64,000 bases of DNA from NCBI RefSeq assembly GCF_018403225.1, contig NZ_BOSG01000001.1, positions 3,270,825 through 3,334,824 of the forward strand. The letters are read 5' to 3'. The notes below the pieces were generated by a model. It made no database searches. It saw only the letters and a list, made by a program, of their open reading frames with translations, and was not told the origin of the DNA. Source of the DNA: Paenibacillus sp. J23TS9 (GTDB taxonomy: Bacteria; Bacillota; Bacilli; Paenibacillales; Paenibacillaceae). Positions 25,745 through 33,271 of the stretch are shown here, piece after piece. The position numbers were made by a program, and so were the translations under genes. Every line of letters begins with the position of its first letter. Position 1 is the stretch's first letter.

Positions 25745-26953
25745 TTATGCCGATCGTTCGCCCTGCAGTAGTTTTCTTATGAAAAACCAGCTTAAAATCG
25801 GCGATGCTCCAAGGATCAGCATGAGTATCGTAATCGTCAGAGGTGTTTTGCTTATCATTAATACGATAATAAAAATGAAGGTACCCGCCAGACGCCCAAC
25901 CATCAAGCTAAGTTCACGCAGCACGACAAGCTCGACACGCTTACCTACGGTTTCATCGCTGGTTCCCATCAGATCAAAACCGGATGAGATCATGGGCAAA
26001 ATATATAGCGGCATAAACAACGAAGAGCCGATCCCCAGAATTAGCAGTGTTCCATAACTTGTCTTCCAGAGCAGTGGAATAATCACAATCCACAAAAGTA
26101 ATGCACCGACGAGCATACCCGGGCTTCTGAATTTAGGTTTGTACCATTTTCCTGCTAACCAGTAAGTCAATAGTGATATGGCGGATGTGATCAGCGTAAA
26201 TTGCCCTAGTCTAGCCTCCTGCTTGGTAGCGACAAACACCAGCAGACCAATCAGAAAAGCAAATACGCCTTCACGAATCCCTTGCGCCACAAGCCCTAAA
26301 GACATAAGACGCCATGGGCTGTCCTTGCTACGCAGCTGCGTGATTGGTTCCATCCAGTGATAGCTGCTGCCCTTCTCCCTCTTTTTAAGAAAAAAGCTGA
26401 GTACCACACATATCGCATATATGACCAATGAAATCGTAAATATGAGCCTGTACCCCTTGTCACCCTTCAGCCATGTGATCAAAGTTCCTGAGAACCATGG
26501 TCCCACAATTCCGGTGAACGAGCCCAGCAGGCCTACCCAGCCATTAAATAAATCACGGTTCTCACGGTCTGTCACTTCAAAATAAACGACATTGAACGCG
26601 ACCCAAAACAGTCCGATCGAAATACCGAGTAATATCCCCAGCGGCCAAATAAAGCGAACCACATCCGAACCGACCCATAATACGAGTAAATAAAACATTC
26701 CCGAGAGAACAATCCCTGCACGCAGGGTGTTCATTTTGTTGTATTCCTTTACCCACTTGCCGCCCAGCCAAAACGTAAGGCCTACGGCTACCTGCTGGGC
26801 TACCGTAAACCAGCCGATCATGGCGTAGTCCTGTTTGCTTTTCCATAAGTACACATTCAAAAAGGTACCGGAAAGGGCTCCCGCCAGAACAATCAACCCA
26901 TTAACAGCCAGCAACAGCTGCGATTGGCGGTCTAAATGTACCGTCGTTTTCAT
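25745..26953 (-). CDS. MFS transporter
   Basis: 402 residues with about 12 hydrophobic segments and the usual central loop near residues 190-210 (KKREKGSSYHW). GGGGGG lies before the ATG. It recalls the YqgE/YxaM-type Bacillales MFS proteins, but the substrate is unknown. Single gene with its own terminator; the 5' leader has an inverted repeat at 26973-26997. Confidence 0.82.
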   Translation of the reverse strand: MKTTVHLDRQSQLLLAVNGLIVLAGALSGTFLNVYLWKSKQDYAMIGWFTVAQQVAVGLTFWLGGKWVKEYNKMNTLRAGIVLSGMFYLLVLWVGSDVVRFIWPLGILLGISIGLFWVAFNVVYFEVTDRENRDLFNGWVGLLGSFTGIVGPWFSGTLITWLKGDKGYRLIFTISLVIYAICVVLSFFLKKREKGSSYHWMEPITQLRSKDSPWRLMSLGLVAQGIREGVFAFLIGLLVFVATKQEARLGQFTLITSAISLLTYWLAGKWYKPKFRSPGMLVGALLLWIVIIPLLWKTSYGTLLILGIGSSLFMPLYILPMISSGFDLMGTSDETVGKRVELVVLRELSLMVGRLAGTFIFIIVLMISKTPLTITILMLILGASPILSWFFIRKLLQGERSA

Positions 26954-26972
26954 AAGTCCCCCCTTGCTTACC

Positions 26973-26997
26973 GGACATGTTCTGTCTTAACATGCCC
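26973..26997. promoter_or_regulatory. Inverted repeat before the MFS gene
   Basis: GGACATGTT and AACATGCCC are separated by CTGTCTT, 20 bases before the start codon region. It could be an operator or an RNA hairpin near the ribosome site; no T tract. Confidence 0.4.
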
Positions 26998-27049
26998 CAA
27001 AGGAAGGGATATCATTTTCAGGCAGAGCTTAATTTCCGTTAAATCTTGC

Positions 27050-27619
27050 TCAGGATTTTTGACGGCTCAGATGATCGACCATACGCAAACGGTCTTCTTC
27101 CATCAAATTGGTTTCCACATGAAAACAGCCTGTGCAGATATACACATTGACACGGAAAGGAGGCTGTATAACCGGTGCCTTCAGGGCGCTGAACTGAGTT
27201 GGGACAAAGCCTTGACCCGAGATTTCCTGCGCTCCTGCAAGAATCATGTAGTCGCGGCATTTTGGACATTCGGGAACCTCTTCCTGTTCATCCAAAATCT
27301 TTTCCACGCTCTCTTCATAATTCATCAGGTCATGGCTTTCTTCAAATTTATCCAATGTGCGGATGGATGGCGGAAGTTGATGCTGCATATCCTCTTGCGC
27401 CCAGAATGAAGAAGATCCATCTCCTTCCTCCGCATCTTCTTCCCAATCCATGCTTTCTTCCGTGCCCTCTTCTTCTTCCTCGTCACCGATTTGAATACTC
27501 AAGGTGCGGTATCCCTTCAACTCATTGTGACAGTAAGGGCAATTCTCTTCAGGTCCAATTTCTTCATCCCAGACAATCTCTGTCTGGCACCATGGGCAAA
27601 CGGTGGTTTCCATTGCCAT
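27050..27619 (-). CDS. Zinc-ribbon protein of unknown function
   Basis: 189 residues. Two metal-binding pairs near the N-terminus (CPWCQTEIVW and CPYCHNEL), a strongly acidic low-complexity middle (GDEEEEEGTEESMDWEED), and a second ribbon at the C-terminus (CPKCRDYMILAG and CTGCFHVE). No signal peptide. GAGGAG precedes two possible ATGs (27619 and 27613). It follows the 26-residue membrane microprotein gene by eight bases. I do not recognise a characterised relative. Confidence 0.75.
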   Translation of the reverse strand: MAMETTVCPWCQTEIVWDEEIGPEENCPYCHNELKGYRTLSIQIGDEEEEEGTEESMDWEEDAEEGDGSSSFWAQEDMQHQLPPSIRTLDKFEESHDLMNYEESVEKILDEQEEVPECPKCRDYMILAGAQEISGQGFVPTQFSALKAPVIQPPFRVNVYICTGCFHVETNLMEEDRLRMVDHLSRQKS

Positions 27620-27627
27620 TCATCTCC

Positions 27628-27708
27628 TCAATGTTTCATTAAATAAAAGATGCCGACTGCAAAAAAGATTACAGCCACCACAAATAGAATTCTCGTCAGA
27701 TTTTTCAT
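27628..27708 (-). CDS. 26-residue single-span membrane microprotein
   Basis: ATG at 27708, TGA at 27628-27630, with GGAGGAAGGC directly upstream. The peptide begins MKNLTRILF, has one hydrophobic helix (FVVAVIFFAVGIFYL) and ends MKH. The stop codon abuts the GAGGAG of the zinc-ribbon gene, so the two are probably one transcript with the DUF350 gene upstream. Too short for most gene finders. Confidence 0.6.
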   Translation of the reverse strand: MKNLTRILFVVAVIFFAVGIFYLMKH

Positions 27709-27743
27709 GCCTTCCTCCCAGAAAAACGAGCTCAATGATAATT

Positions 27744-28163
27744 CTAAAAAATACAAGCTCCTATAACATAGGACAGCGATACGGAAATCAGCAGGGAGAT
27801 GATCCCTACAGCCCGGTTATCCTTCCGAATTTCCTCATCAACCGAAAAAACAGGAGTTAAAAACTCAAACAGTACATACGCTGCAAAAAGAAGAATAAAG
27901 CCGAAAAATGCCCACTTCATCGTGTCGTAAATGGAGGTTTTCGCCTCAATACTATACCTTAGCACATTGCAAATGGCGAAAATTTTGCCGCCGGTAGCCA
28001 GAGAAGCCGCGACATTTCCGCGGCCGATCTCATTCCAGCAGTTATACCTGGCCACGAGCTCAAACAGGTACAAAAATACAATTAAGCCCAATATGGCCAC
28101 CGAGAAATAACCGATCAGCGTTCCCAGGGGATGAGCCAGCAGCTGATCAACCCAATTCTTCAT
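27744..28163 (-). CDS. DUF350 membrane protein (YshE-like)
   Basis: 139 residues, four hydrophobic segments (near 18-38, 55-72, 82-103 and 118-138), with the family blocks ELVARYNCWNEI and GNVAASLATGGKIFA. In B. subtilis the DUF350 gene yshE follows mutS2 (mutSB) as here, with a gap of about 40 bases. Function unknown. Confidence 0.85.
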   Translation of the reverse strand: MKNWVDQLLAHPLGTLIGYFSVAILGLIVFLYLFELVARYNCWNEIGRGNVAASLATGGKIFAICNVLRYSIEAKTSIYDTMKWAFFGFILLFAAYVLFEFLTPVFSVDEEIRKDNRAVGIISLLISVSLSYVIGACIF

Positions 28164-28205
28164 GTTCCTGCCCCCTTCATATCTGCCCTGAGCATATTCG
28201 CAGCT

Positions 28206-30572
28206 TTACTTCAGTTCTGCTACGGTTACACCTGTGCCGCCTTCGCCATAATTGCCTAGACGGAAGCTTTTTATATGCTTATGCTTACGCAGGTAATCTG
28301 TAATACCGTTTCGGAGTATGCCTGTTCCTTTTCCGTGGATCAAATAAACCTGGCCTAAATTGCCAAGGAAGGCTTCGTCTATAAAGCGATCCACCTCAAT
28401 TAATGCTTCCTCCAAATTCGCTCCGCGTAAATCCAGTTCACTCCGGATATTCTCGTCTCGTGTACGTTTCACGATCGTAGCCTGCTTCTGTCCTTGCTTG
28501 GCTATAGCTTCATGCGATTGGACGAGTTCCAGATCATCTAGTCTGACCTTCATCTTCATAATGCCTAGCTGCACGACTGCTTCCTTTGAGCCTGCGAGCT
28601 CTACAACATTACCTTTCTGGTTCAGGCTGTAGACCATGACTTCATCCCCTGCTTCAATCTTACGAGGAGTCTTGACCTTGTTCCGTGCAGGTGTTTTCTT
28701 ACGCTGCTGCGGTTCGGCTTCATCCAGCATTCTGCGAGCAGCAATCAGCTTATGCTCCTTGACGGAAGCTCCTTCTTCCTTCGCCAGCTGCCGTAAGTCA
28801 GTGATGATCTCCTCAGCTTCACGTTTCGCTTTGGCAATGACCTCTCTCGCCTCTGCCGATGCCTTTTCAATCATACGCTCTCGCTGCTGCTCGAGTTTCT
28901 CCAGCTCCTGTTGGTGACGGGTGCGCAGTTGTTCCATTTCCTGACGCAGCTTTTCCGCCTGCCCGCGCTCCACTTCAGCACCCAGGCGGTTTTCCTCGAG
29001 GGAAGCAATCATATGTTCAACGCGCTGATCCTCTTCGTTGACTTCTCCGCGCGCATAATCCAGGATTTGGTTCGGCAGTCCGAGCCGCTCGGCAATCGCG
29101 AATGCATTGCTTCGGCCTGGTACCCCTACAAGCAGCCGGTAAGTCGGGCTTAAGGTATTGACGTCAAACTCCATGCTTGCGTTAATGACCGCTTTCCGCT
29201 CATAAGCATAAGCCTTCAGCTCACTGTAGTGAGTCGTAGCGATCATGCGGCAGCCCGTCTGATGAATATGCTCCAGAATGGAGATGGCGAGTGCGGAACC
29301 TTCAGCCGGATCCGTACCTGCACCAACCTCGTCCAGAAGAACAAGGCTTTTAGGCGTCATATTTTTCAGAATCCGGATGATATTGGTCATATGGCTGGAG
29401 AATGTGCTCAAGCTTTGCTCGATACTTTGCTCATCCCCAATATCGGCATAAATGGCATCAAATACACAGAGCTGACTGCCTTCTTCGGCCGGTACAAACA
29501 AACCCGACATCGCCATTAAGCTCAGCAGACCGATTGTCTTCAGCGTTACCGTTTTACCACCTGTATTTGGGCCGGTCACGATAATAGAAGTATACGAATT
29601 TCCAAGCTCCACATCGATCGGAACAACCTTGTCCATCTCTATGAGGGGGTGCCGCCCCTTACGCAGCTTTAAATATCCGCGGTCGTTCATTCTTGGCATT
29701 GTTGCTTTCATCACATGAGCCAAACGGGCTTTTGCAAATATAAAATCAAGCTGTCCCACCAAATCCAGATCAAATACGATCAGATCAGCCTCGTCGCCAA
29801 CTAATGCCGTCAGCTTCTGTAAAATAATTTCAACTTCGCGTTCTTCCTTCATCCGGGTCTCGCGCAGCTTGTTATTCATGGCCACAATGGATTCAGGCTC
29901 GATAAACAAGGTTGCGCCGGAGCCGGACTGGTCATGGACAATTCCGCCAAAATAAGAACGGTATTCTGCCTTTACAGGAATAACGAACCGATCACCACGA
30001 ATGGTTACAAGCTGATCCTGCAGCATTTTGGCCACAGAGGATGAGCGAATCATGTTGTCAAGCTTTTCACGAATACGCACTTCACCGGAGCGCAGCTCAC
30101 GCCGAACTTGAGCAAGGCCAGGGCTCGCCGAATCGAGCACTTCAGCTTCATCCGATATGCATGCTTTAATGGCATCCTCAAGCACTTTTTGTTCCGATAT
30201 ATTTTCGCTGATGTCCATAAGCAGCTTCAGTGGCTCATCTTCATTCATTTGGGTGATAAAACGTTTAATACGTCTTGACCCATTCGTCGTGTTACTAACT
30301 GCCAGCAACTCATGAGGGTTTAATGTGCCGCCAATCTTTGCCCGTTTCAACGCAGCTGATATATCGCTGATCCCACCGAAGGAAGGCGTTCCCTTCAGCC
30401 GATCCACAGTGTATGCTTCATCGGTCGCCTGTAGCAGCCGTTTTACCGATTCTAGATCTGTATCGGGTTTCAGGCTTTCCGTTATTTGTTTACCCATGGG
30501 AGTCTGGGCATAGCTGACACATTTATTTAAAATCTTGCGGTATTCCAGCGTATGCAAAATCTTATCGTCCAA
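28206..30572 (-). CDS. mutS2: MutS2 endonuclease / ribosome-rescue ATPase
   Basis: About 788 residues from a TTG at 30572 (MDDKILHTLEYRKIL), the usual family N-terminus, with AGGAG 11 bases upstream; an in-frame ATG at 30593 cannot be excluded. MutS core and lever region, ATPase with Walker A TGPNTGGKT and Walker B LVLLDEVGAGTDP, a long coiled-coil clamp near 515-620, a KOW-like part and a C-terminal Smr nuclease domain (LDLRGANLEEALIEVD, HGKGTGIL). It suppresses recombination and acts on collided ribosomes in Bacillus. First gene of mutS2-DUF350. Confidence 0.94.
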   Translation of the reverse strand: MDDKILHTLEYRKILNKCVSYAQTPMGKQITESLKPDTDLESVKRLLQATDEAYTVDRLKGTPSFGGISDISAALKRAKIGGTLNPHELLAVSNTTNGSRRIKRFITQMNEDEPLKLLMDISENISEQKVLEDAIKACISDEAEVLDSASPGLAQVRRELRSGEVRIREKLDNMIRSSSVAKMLQDQLVTIRGDRFVIPVKAEYRSYFGGIVHDQSGSGATLFIEPESIVAMNNKLRETRMKEEREVEIILQKLTALVGDEADLIVFDLDLVGQLDFIFAKARLAHVMKATMPRMNDRGYLKLRKGRHPLIEMDKVVPIDVELGNSYTSIIVTGPNTGGKTVTLKTIGLLSLMAMSGLFVPAEEGSQLCVFDAIYADIGDEQSIEQSLSTFSSHMTNIIRILKNMTPKSLVLLDEVGAGTDPAEGSALAISILEHIHQTGCRMIATTHYSELKAYAYERKAVINASMEFDVNTLSPTYRLLVGVPGRSNAFAIAERLGLPNQILDYARGEVNEEDQRVEHMIASLEENRLGAEVERGQAEKLRQEMEQLRTRHQQELEKLEQQRERMIEKASAEAREVIAKAKREAEEIITDLRQLAKEEGASVKEHKLIAARRMLDEAEPQQRKKTPARNKVKTPRKIEAGDEVMVYSLNQKGNVVELAGSKEAVVQLGIMKMKVRLDDLELVQSHEAIAKQGQKQATIVKRTRDENIRSELDLRGANLEEALIEVDRFIDEAFLGNLGQVYLIHGKGTGILRNGITDYLRKHKHIKSFRLGNYGEGGTGVTVAELK

Positions 30573-30728
30573 GAATTTCACTACTCCTCTCATACATTGC
30601 CTTTATTATATACGAAACTTCTGTGGCTTCGCTATTTACGAAAGCCAGTCTTATCAAATTCCAGCAAAATCCATCATTCTGATACATAAGATTTCACGAT
30701 TTGAATACAATAAACCTTGCATATAGAA

Positions 30729-30813
30729 TCATTTCATAATGATACAAGCGGGCGCATTATGACATGATATTTGAATCCATTTCATAATGAATGAAGCGAA
30801 GCATTGTGAAATG
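30729..30813. repeat. Two tandem inverted repeats
   Basis: TCATTTCATAATG (30729-30741) pairs with CATTATGACATGA (30755-30767), and the related CATTTCATAATG (30778-30789) pairs with CATTGTGAAATG (30802-30813). The units are about 49 bp apart, with loops rich in AAGCG. No T run follows either. They lie in the 280-bp gap between mutS2 and the YvlD-type gene, just before the latter's ribosome site. Confidence 0.6.
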
Positions 30814-30853
30814 ATTTATCAACGTATCTTTTACACAAAAGGAGGCCAATTGC

Positions 30854-31207
30854 ATGCATTTTCTAGGGCATGTTGTACGATTTATCGTTTCCGCGATCGT
30901 GCTTATGATTGTCGGCTGGATCGTTCCGCAATTCTCCGTGGGCGGATTCTGGAGCGCTTTACTGCTGGCTCTGGTCATTGCTTTGCTCGGTTGGGTTGTG
31001 GAAGGAATCTTCGGGAAAAGAGTATCGCCATTCGGTCGAGGCATTGTCGGCTTTATCGTAAGTGCGGTGGTCATATACATCGCCCAGTTTATCGTTGGAG
31101 GCGTTAGCGTCACCATCCTAGGTGCCGTCCTCGCTGCCCTCGTCATCGGGATCATCGACCTGTTCATTCCGGTAACTCCTTTCAATGCAGCCAAAGACCA
31201 TAAATAA
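30854..31207 (+). CDS. YvlD/phage-holin-family (PF04020) membrane protein
   Basis: 117 residues with AAAGGAGG eight bases before the ATG. Four hydrophobic segments; GWIVPQFSVGGFWSALLLA and GGVSVTILGAVLAALVIG are the repeated family motif. The holin label comes from weak similarity; these chromosomal genes are usually linked to envelope stress, and no lysis genes are near. Own terminator follows. Confidence 0.82.
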   Translation: MHFLGHVVRFIVSAIVLMIVGWIVPQFSVGGFWSALLLALVIALLGWVVEGIFGKRVSPFGRGIVGFIVSAVVIYIAQFIVGGVSVTILGAVLAALVIGIIDLFIPVTPFNAAKDHK

Positions 31208-31298
31208 CCATCCCGGCTGTATGGAATGAACGAAACAAGTTGTAGTTCATTCTACACCAGGAATGGATATCACCATCTAGCGAAGCTGATATCCGCTC

Positions 31299-31333
31299 CA
31301 AAAACCCCCTGTTCCCACGGAACAGGGGGTTTT
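31299..31333. terminator. Bidirectional terminator
   Basis: AAAACCCCCTGTTCC pairs perfectly with GGAACAGGGGGTTTT around a four-base loop, between converging genes. Confidence 0.9.
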
Positions 31334-31353
31334 CATGGTTAGCCTGTCATGGA

Positions 31354-32496
31354 TCAGATGGAAGCAACCTTGCCCTCAAGCGAGTCCGAAAGTATCGAAT
31401 CAGAAGCTGTCACCACTTTATTTTTACCCGTTCGCTTTGCTTGATAAAGAGCACTGTCCGCCTTGCGGAACAGGGATTCCTTATCATCTCCAGGCTGGTA
31501 ATCACATAAACCGATGCTTACCGTAACCGGTCTGCCTTTCATATTCGAATGTTCTACAATGGAAATCCCCTTACGCAGATCTTCTGTTATCGACTGTGCT
31601 TCCGCCAAAGTTTTATCTGCAAAAATAACCGCGAATTCCTCTCCGCCATAACGTGAGGCAAAATCATTCGGCATCATAATCAACGTGATGGTAGAGGCCA
31701 CTTGCTTGAGCACCAGATCTCCCACCCAATGTCCATATGTATCATTTACCTTTTTAAAGGCATCGATATCAATAATCGCCAGCTGCAGAGGTAGATGATA
31801 TTTTTCTGAGTGCTCCAGCAGAGCATCAAGGTATTCATGAAACGTTTTATGGTTATAGAGTCCGGTCAAAGCATCCATCTTCAGGAGCTTGTCCGATATG
31901 GTTTTCTCCACGAGCAGCTGCTGCTCGGATTTCATTACAGACTTCAGATAGCTGATAAATTCCTTTACCCTGACCAAAATAGTACGTCCGATAATCAGAC
32001 TGACTATGAATACACTTTCTACTTGAATAAATTCCTGAATAGGCTTGTGATACCATGGACGCTCCATCAGGAAATATAAAAATCCATAGATCAGAATCGT
32101 AAACACACCGAATCCGTACAACATCTTCCGATCAAAATAAACAATAGAAATCAACACAGGAAGCAGCAAAGCCATCTGTGCCCCGTCTGCTGACGGTTCT
32201 ATAATAAAATAGAACATGTAAGACAACAAAAAACCGCAACCCACAATAGCTTTTTTATGATGCTTCGGCCAATATCTCAACCATATTTCGGTTGCTACCA
32301 GAATCAGCATGGTAAAACCATTGGATCCCGCCAGTCGGGTCCATGAGCTTGCATCCATTCCTACTGTATCAGGAAAGACTCCGCCCGACAGTAAAAAAAC
32401 GGATTGTGCCGCAAGGAACATTAGCATAACGATCCAGTAGGCATTCAGAATTTTACGGTGCCACCGGTCCTCCAAAATAATATTTTTCCTGTCCAT
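31354..32496 (-). CDS. Membrane diguanylate cyclase (GGDEF)
   Basis: 380 residues. Six or so hydrophobic segments in the first 180 residues, a short linker, then a GGDEF domain: DALTGLYNHKTFHEYLD, DIDAFKKVNDTYGHWVGD and the active-site loop RYGGEEFAVIF, so it should make cyclic di-GMP from two GTP. No RxxD inhibitory site five residues before the loop is obvious. The N-terminal membrane part is an uncharacterised sensor. Single gene. Confidence 0.9.
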   Translation of the reverse strand: MDRKNIILEDRWHRKILNAYWIVMLMFLAAQSVFLLSGGVFPDTVGMDASSWTRLAGSNGFTMLILVATEIWLRYWPKHHKKAIVGCGFLLSYMFYFIIEPSADGAQMALLLPVLISIVYFDRKMLYGFGVFTILIYGFLYFLMERPWYHKPIQEFIQVESVFIVSLIIGRTILVRVKEFISYLKSVMKSEQQLLVEKTISDKLLKMDALTGLYNHKTFHEYLDALLEHSEKYHLPLQLAIIDIDAFKKVNDTYGHWVGDLVLKQVASTITLIMMPNDFASRYGGEEFAVIFADKTLAEAQSITEDLRKGISIVEHSNMKGRPVTVSIGLCDYQPGDDKESLFRKADSALYQAKRTGKNKVVTASDSILSDSLEGKVASI

Positions 32497-32764
32497 TGAA
32501 AAGTCAATCCCCTACTCTAGGAAAGAATAAATTCAAATGACAACAACCAATATAAACTGTGATTATAATTATATCTTAATGGAAAGACAAATACATCATT
32601 GGATCTGTAAGGAATTTGAAATATACCCCTGTTATGCCTGGTTTGGTTGAACCTTATCGGCAAGTTCACCAATTATTCAAAACAGTAATGTTCCGGAATT
32701 CCATTTTTGGGGTATGATGACTACTAGAATTGTCACAAAAAATTAAAGTTTGAGGAGGATCACA

Positions 32765-33154
32765 TTGAAGAAGACCCTAGCTTTTGTTCTCTCCTGCATG
32801 CTTCTTCTGGTACTTTCCGCTTGCGGGGCAGCAAAGGAAGACGCTTCGACTGCAAGCAGCGGTGTCAGCGACACGGGCGTTGCCCCTAGCGAAGAATTAG
32901 TCATCAAAGCAAAGAACTTTGCGTTTGATAAACAAGAATATCATCTTAAAAAGGGAGTTCCCGTAAAAATTTCGCTCGACAACGAGCAAGGTACCCACGG
33001 CGTATTGATTCCCGCACTTGAATTACAGCTCGACAACAAACATAAGTCCATGGTCGTTACGCCGGAGAAAGCCGGCACTTTCGAAATGACCTGCTCCGTC
33101 ATGTGCGGCGCGGGACATACGGCCATGCTCGCCAAAGTCATTGTGGACGAATAG
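32765..33154 (+). CDS. Cupredoxin lipoprotein with CuA-like site
   Basis: 129 residues from a TTG at 32765 with GAGGAGG seven bases upstream. Signal peptide with lipobox LSAC, a short low-complexity linker, then one cupredoxin domain. The copper ligands of cytochrome c oxidase subunit II are recognisable: GTHGVLIP and CSVMCGAGHTAM (two Cys, His, Met). There is no subunit II membrane hairpin, so it is a free CuA-type protein, possibly a copper carrier or electron carrier at the outer face. Own terminator. Confidence 0.85.
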   Translation: MKKTLAFVLSCMLLLVLSACGAAKEDASTASSGVSDTGVAPSEELVIKAKNFAFDKQEYHLKKGVPVKISLDNEQGTHGVLIPALELQLDNKHKSMVVTPEKAGTFEMTCSVMCGAGHTAMLAKVIVDE

Positions 33155-33176
33155 TCTTCTCCCCTAGCAGCACAGC

Positions 33177-33251
33177 AAATCCCCTCCAGCTCCGTCAAAA
33201 GGAACGAATGCCTTAATGTTCCTGCCTTGCGGTCTGTGAGGGGATTTTTTT
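33177..33251 (+). terminator. Terminator of the cupredoxin gene
   Basis: AATCCCCTCC pairs with GTGAGGGGATT across a long internal region that itself has GGAACG/TGTTCC arms; seven T follow. Confidence 0.72.
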
Positions 33252-33271
33252 AGTCTGTTCTGCAACAGCAA

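Noticed and set aside
30854..31207. Phage holin implying a prophage
   Set aside because: The PF04020 family is widespread as a chromosomal membrane protein; no endolysin, integrase or phage structural genes are nearby.
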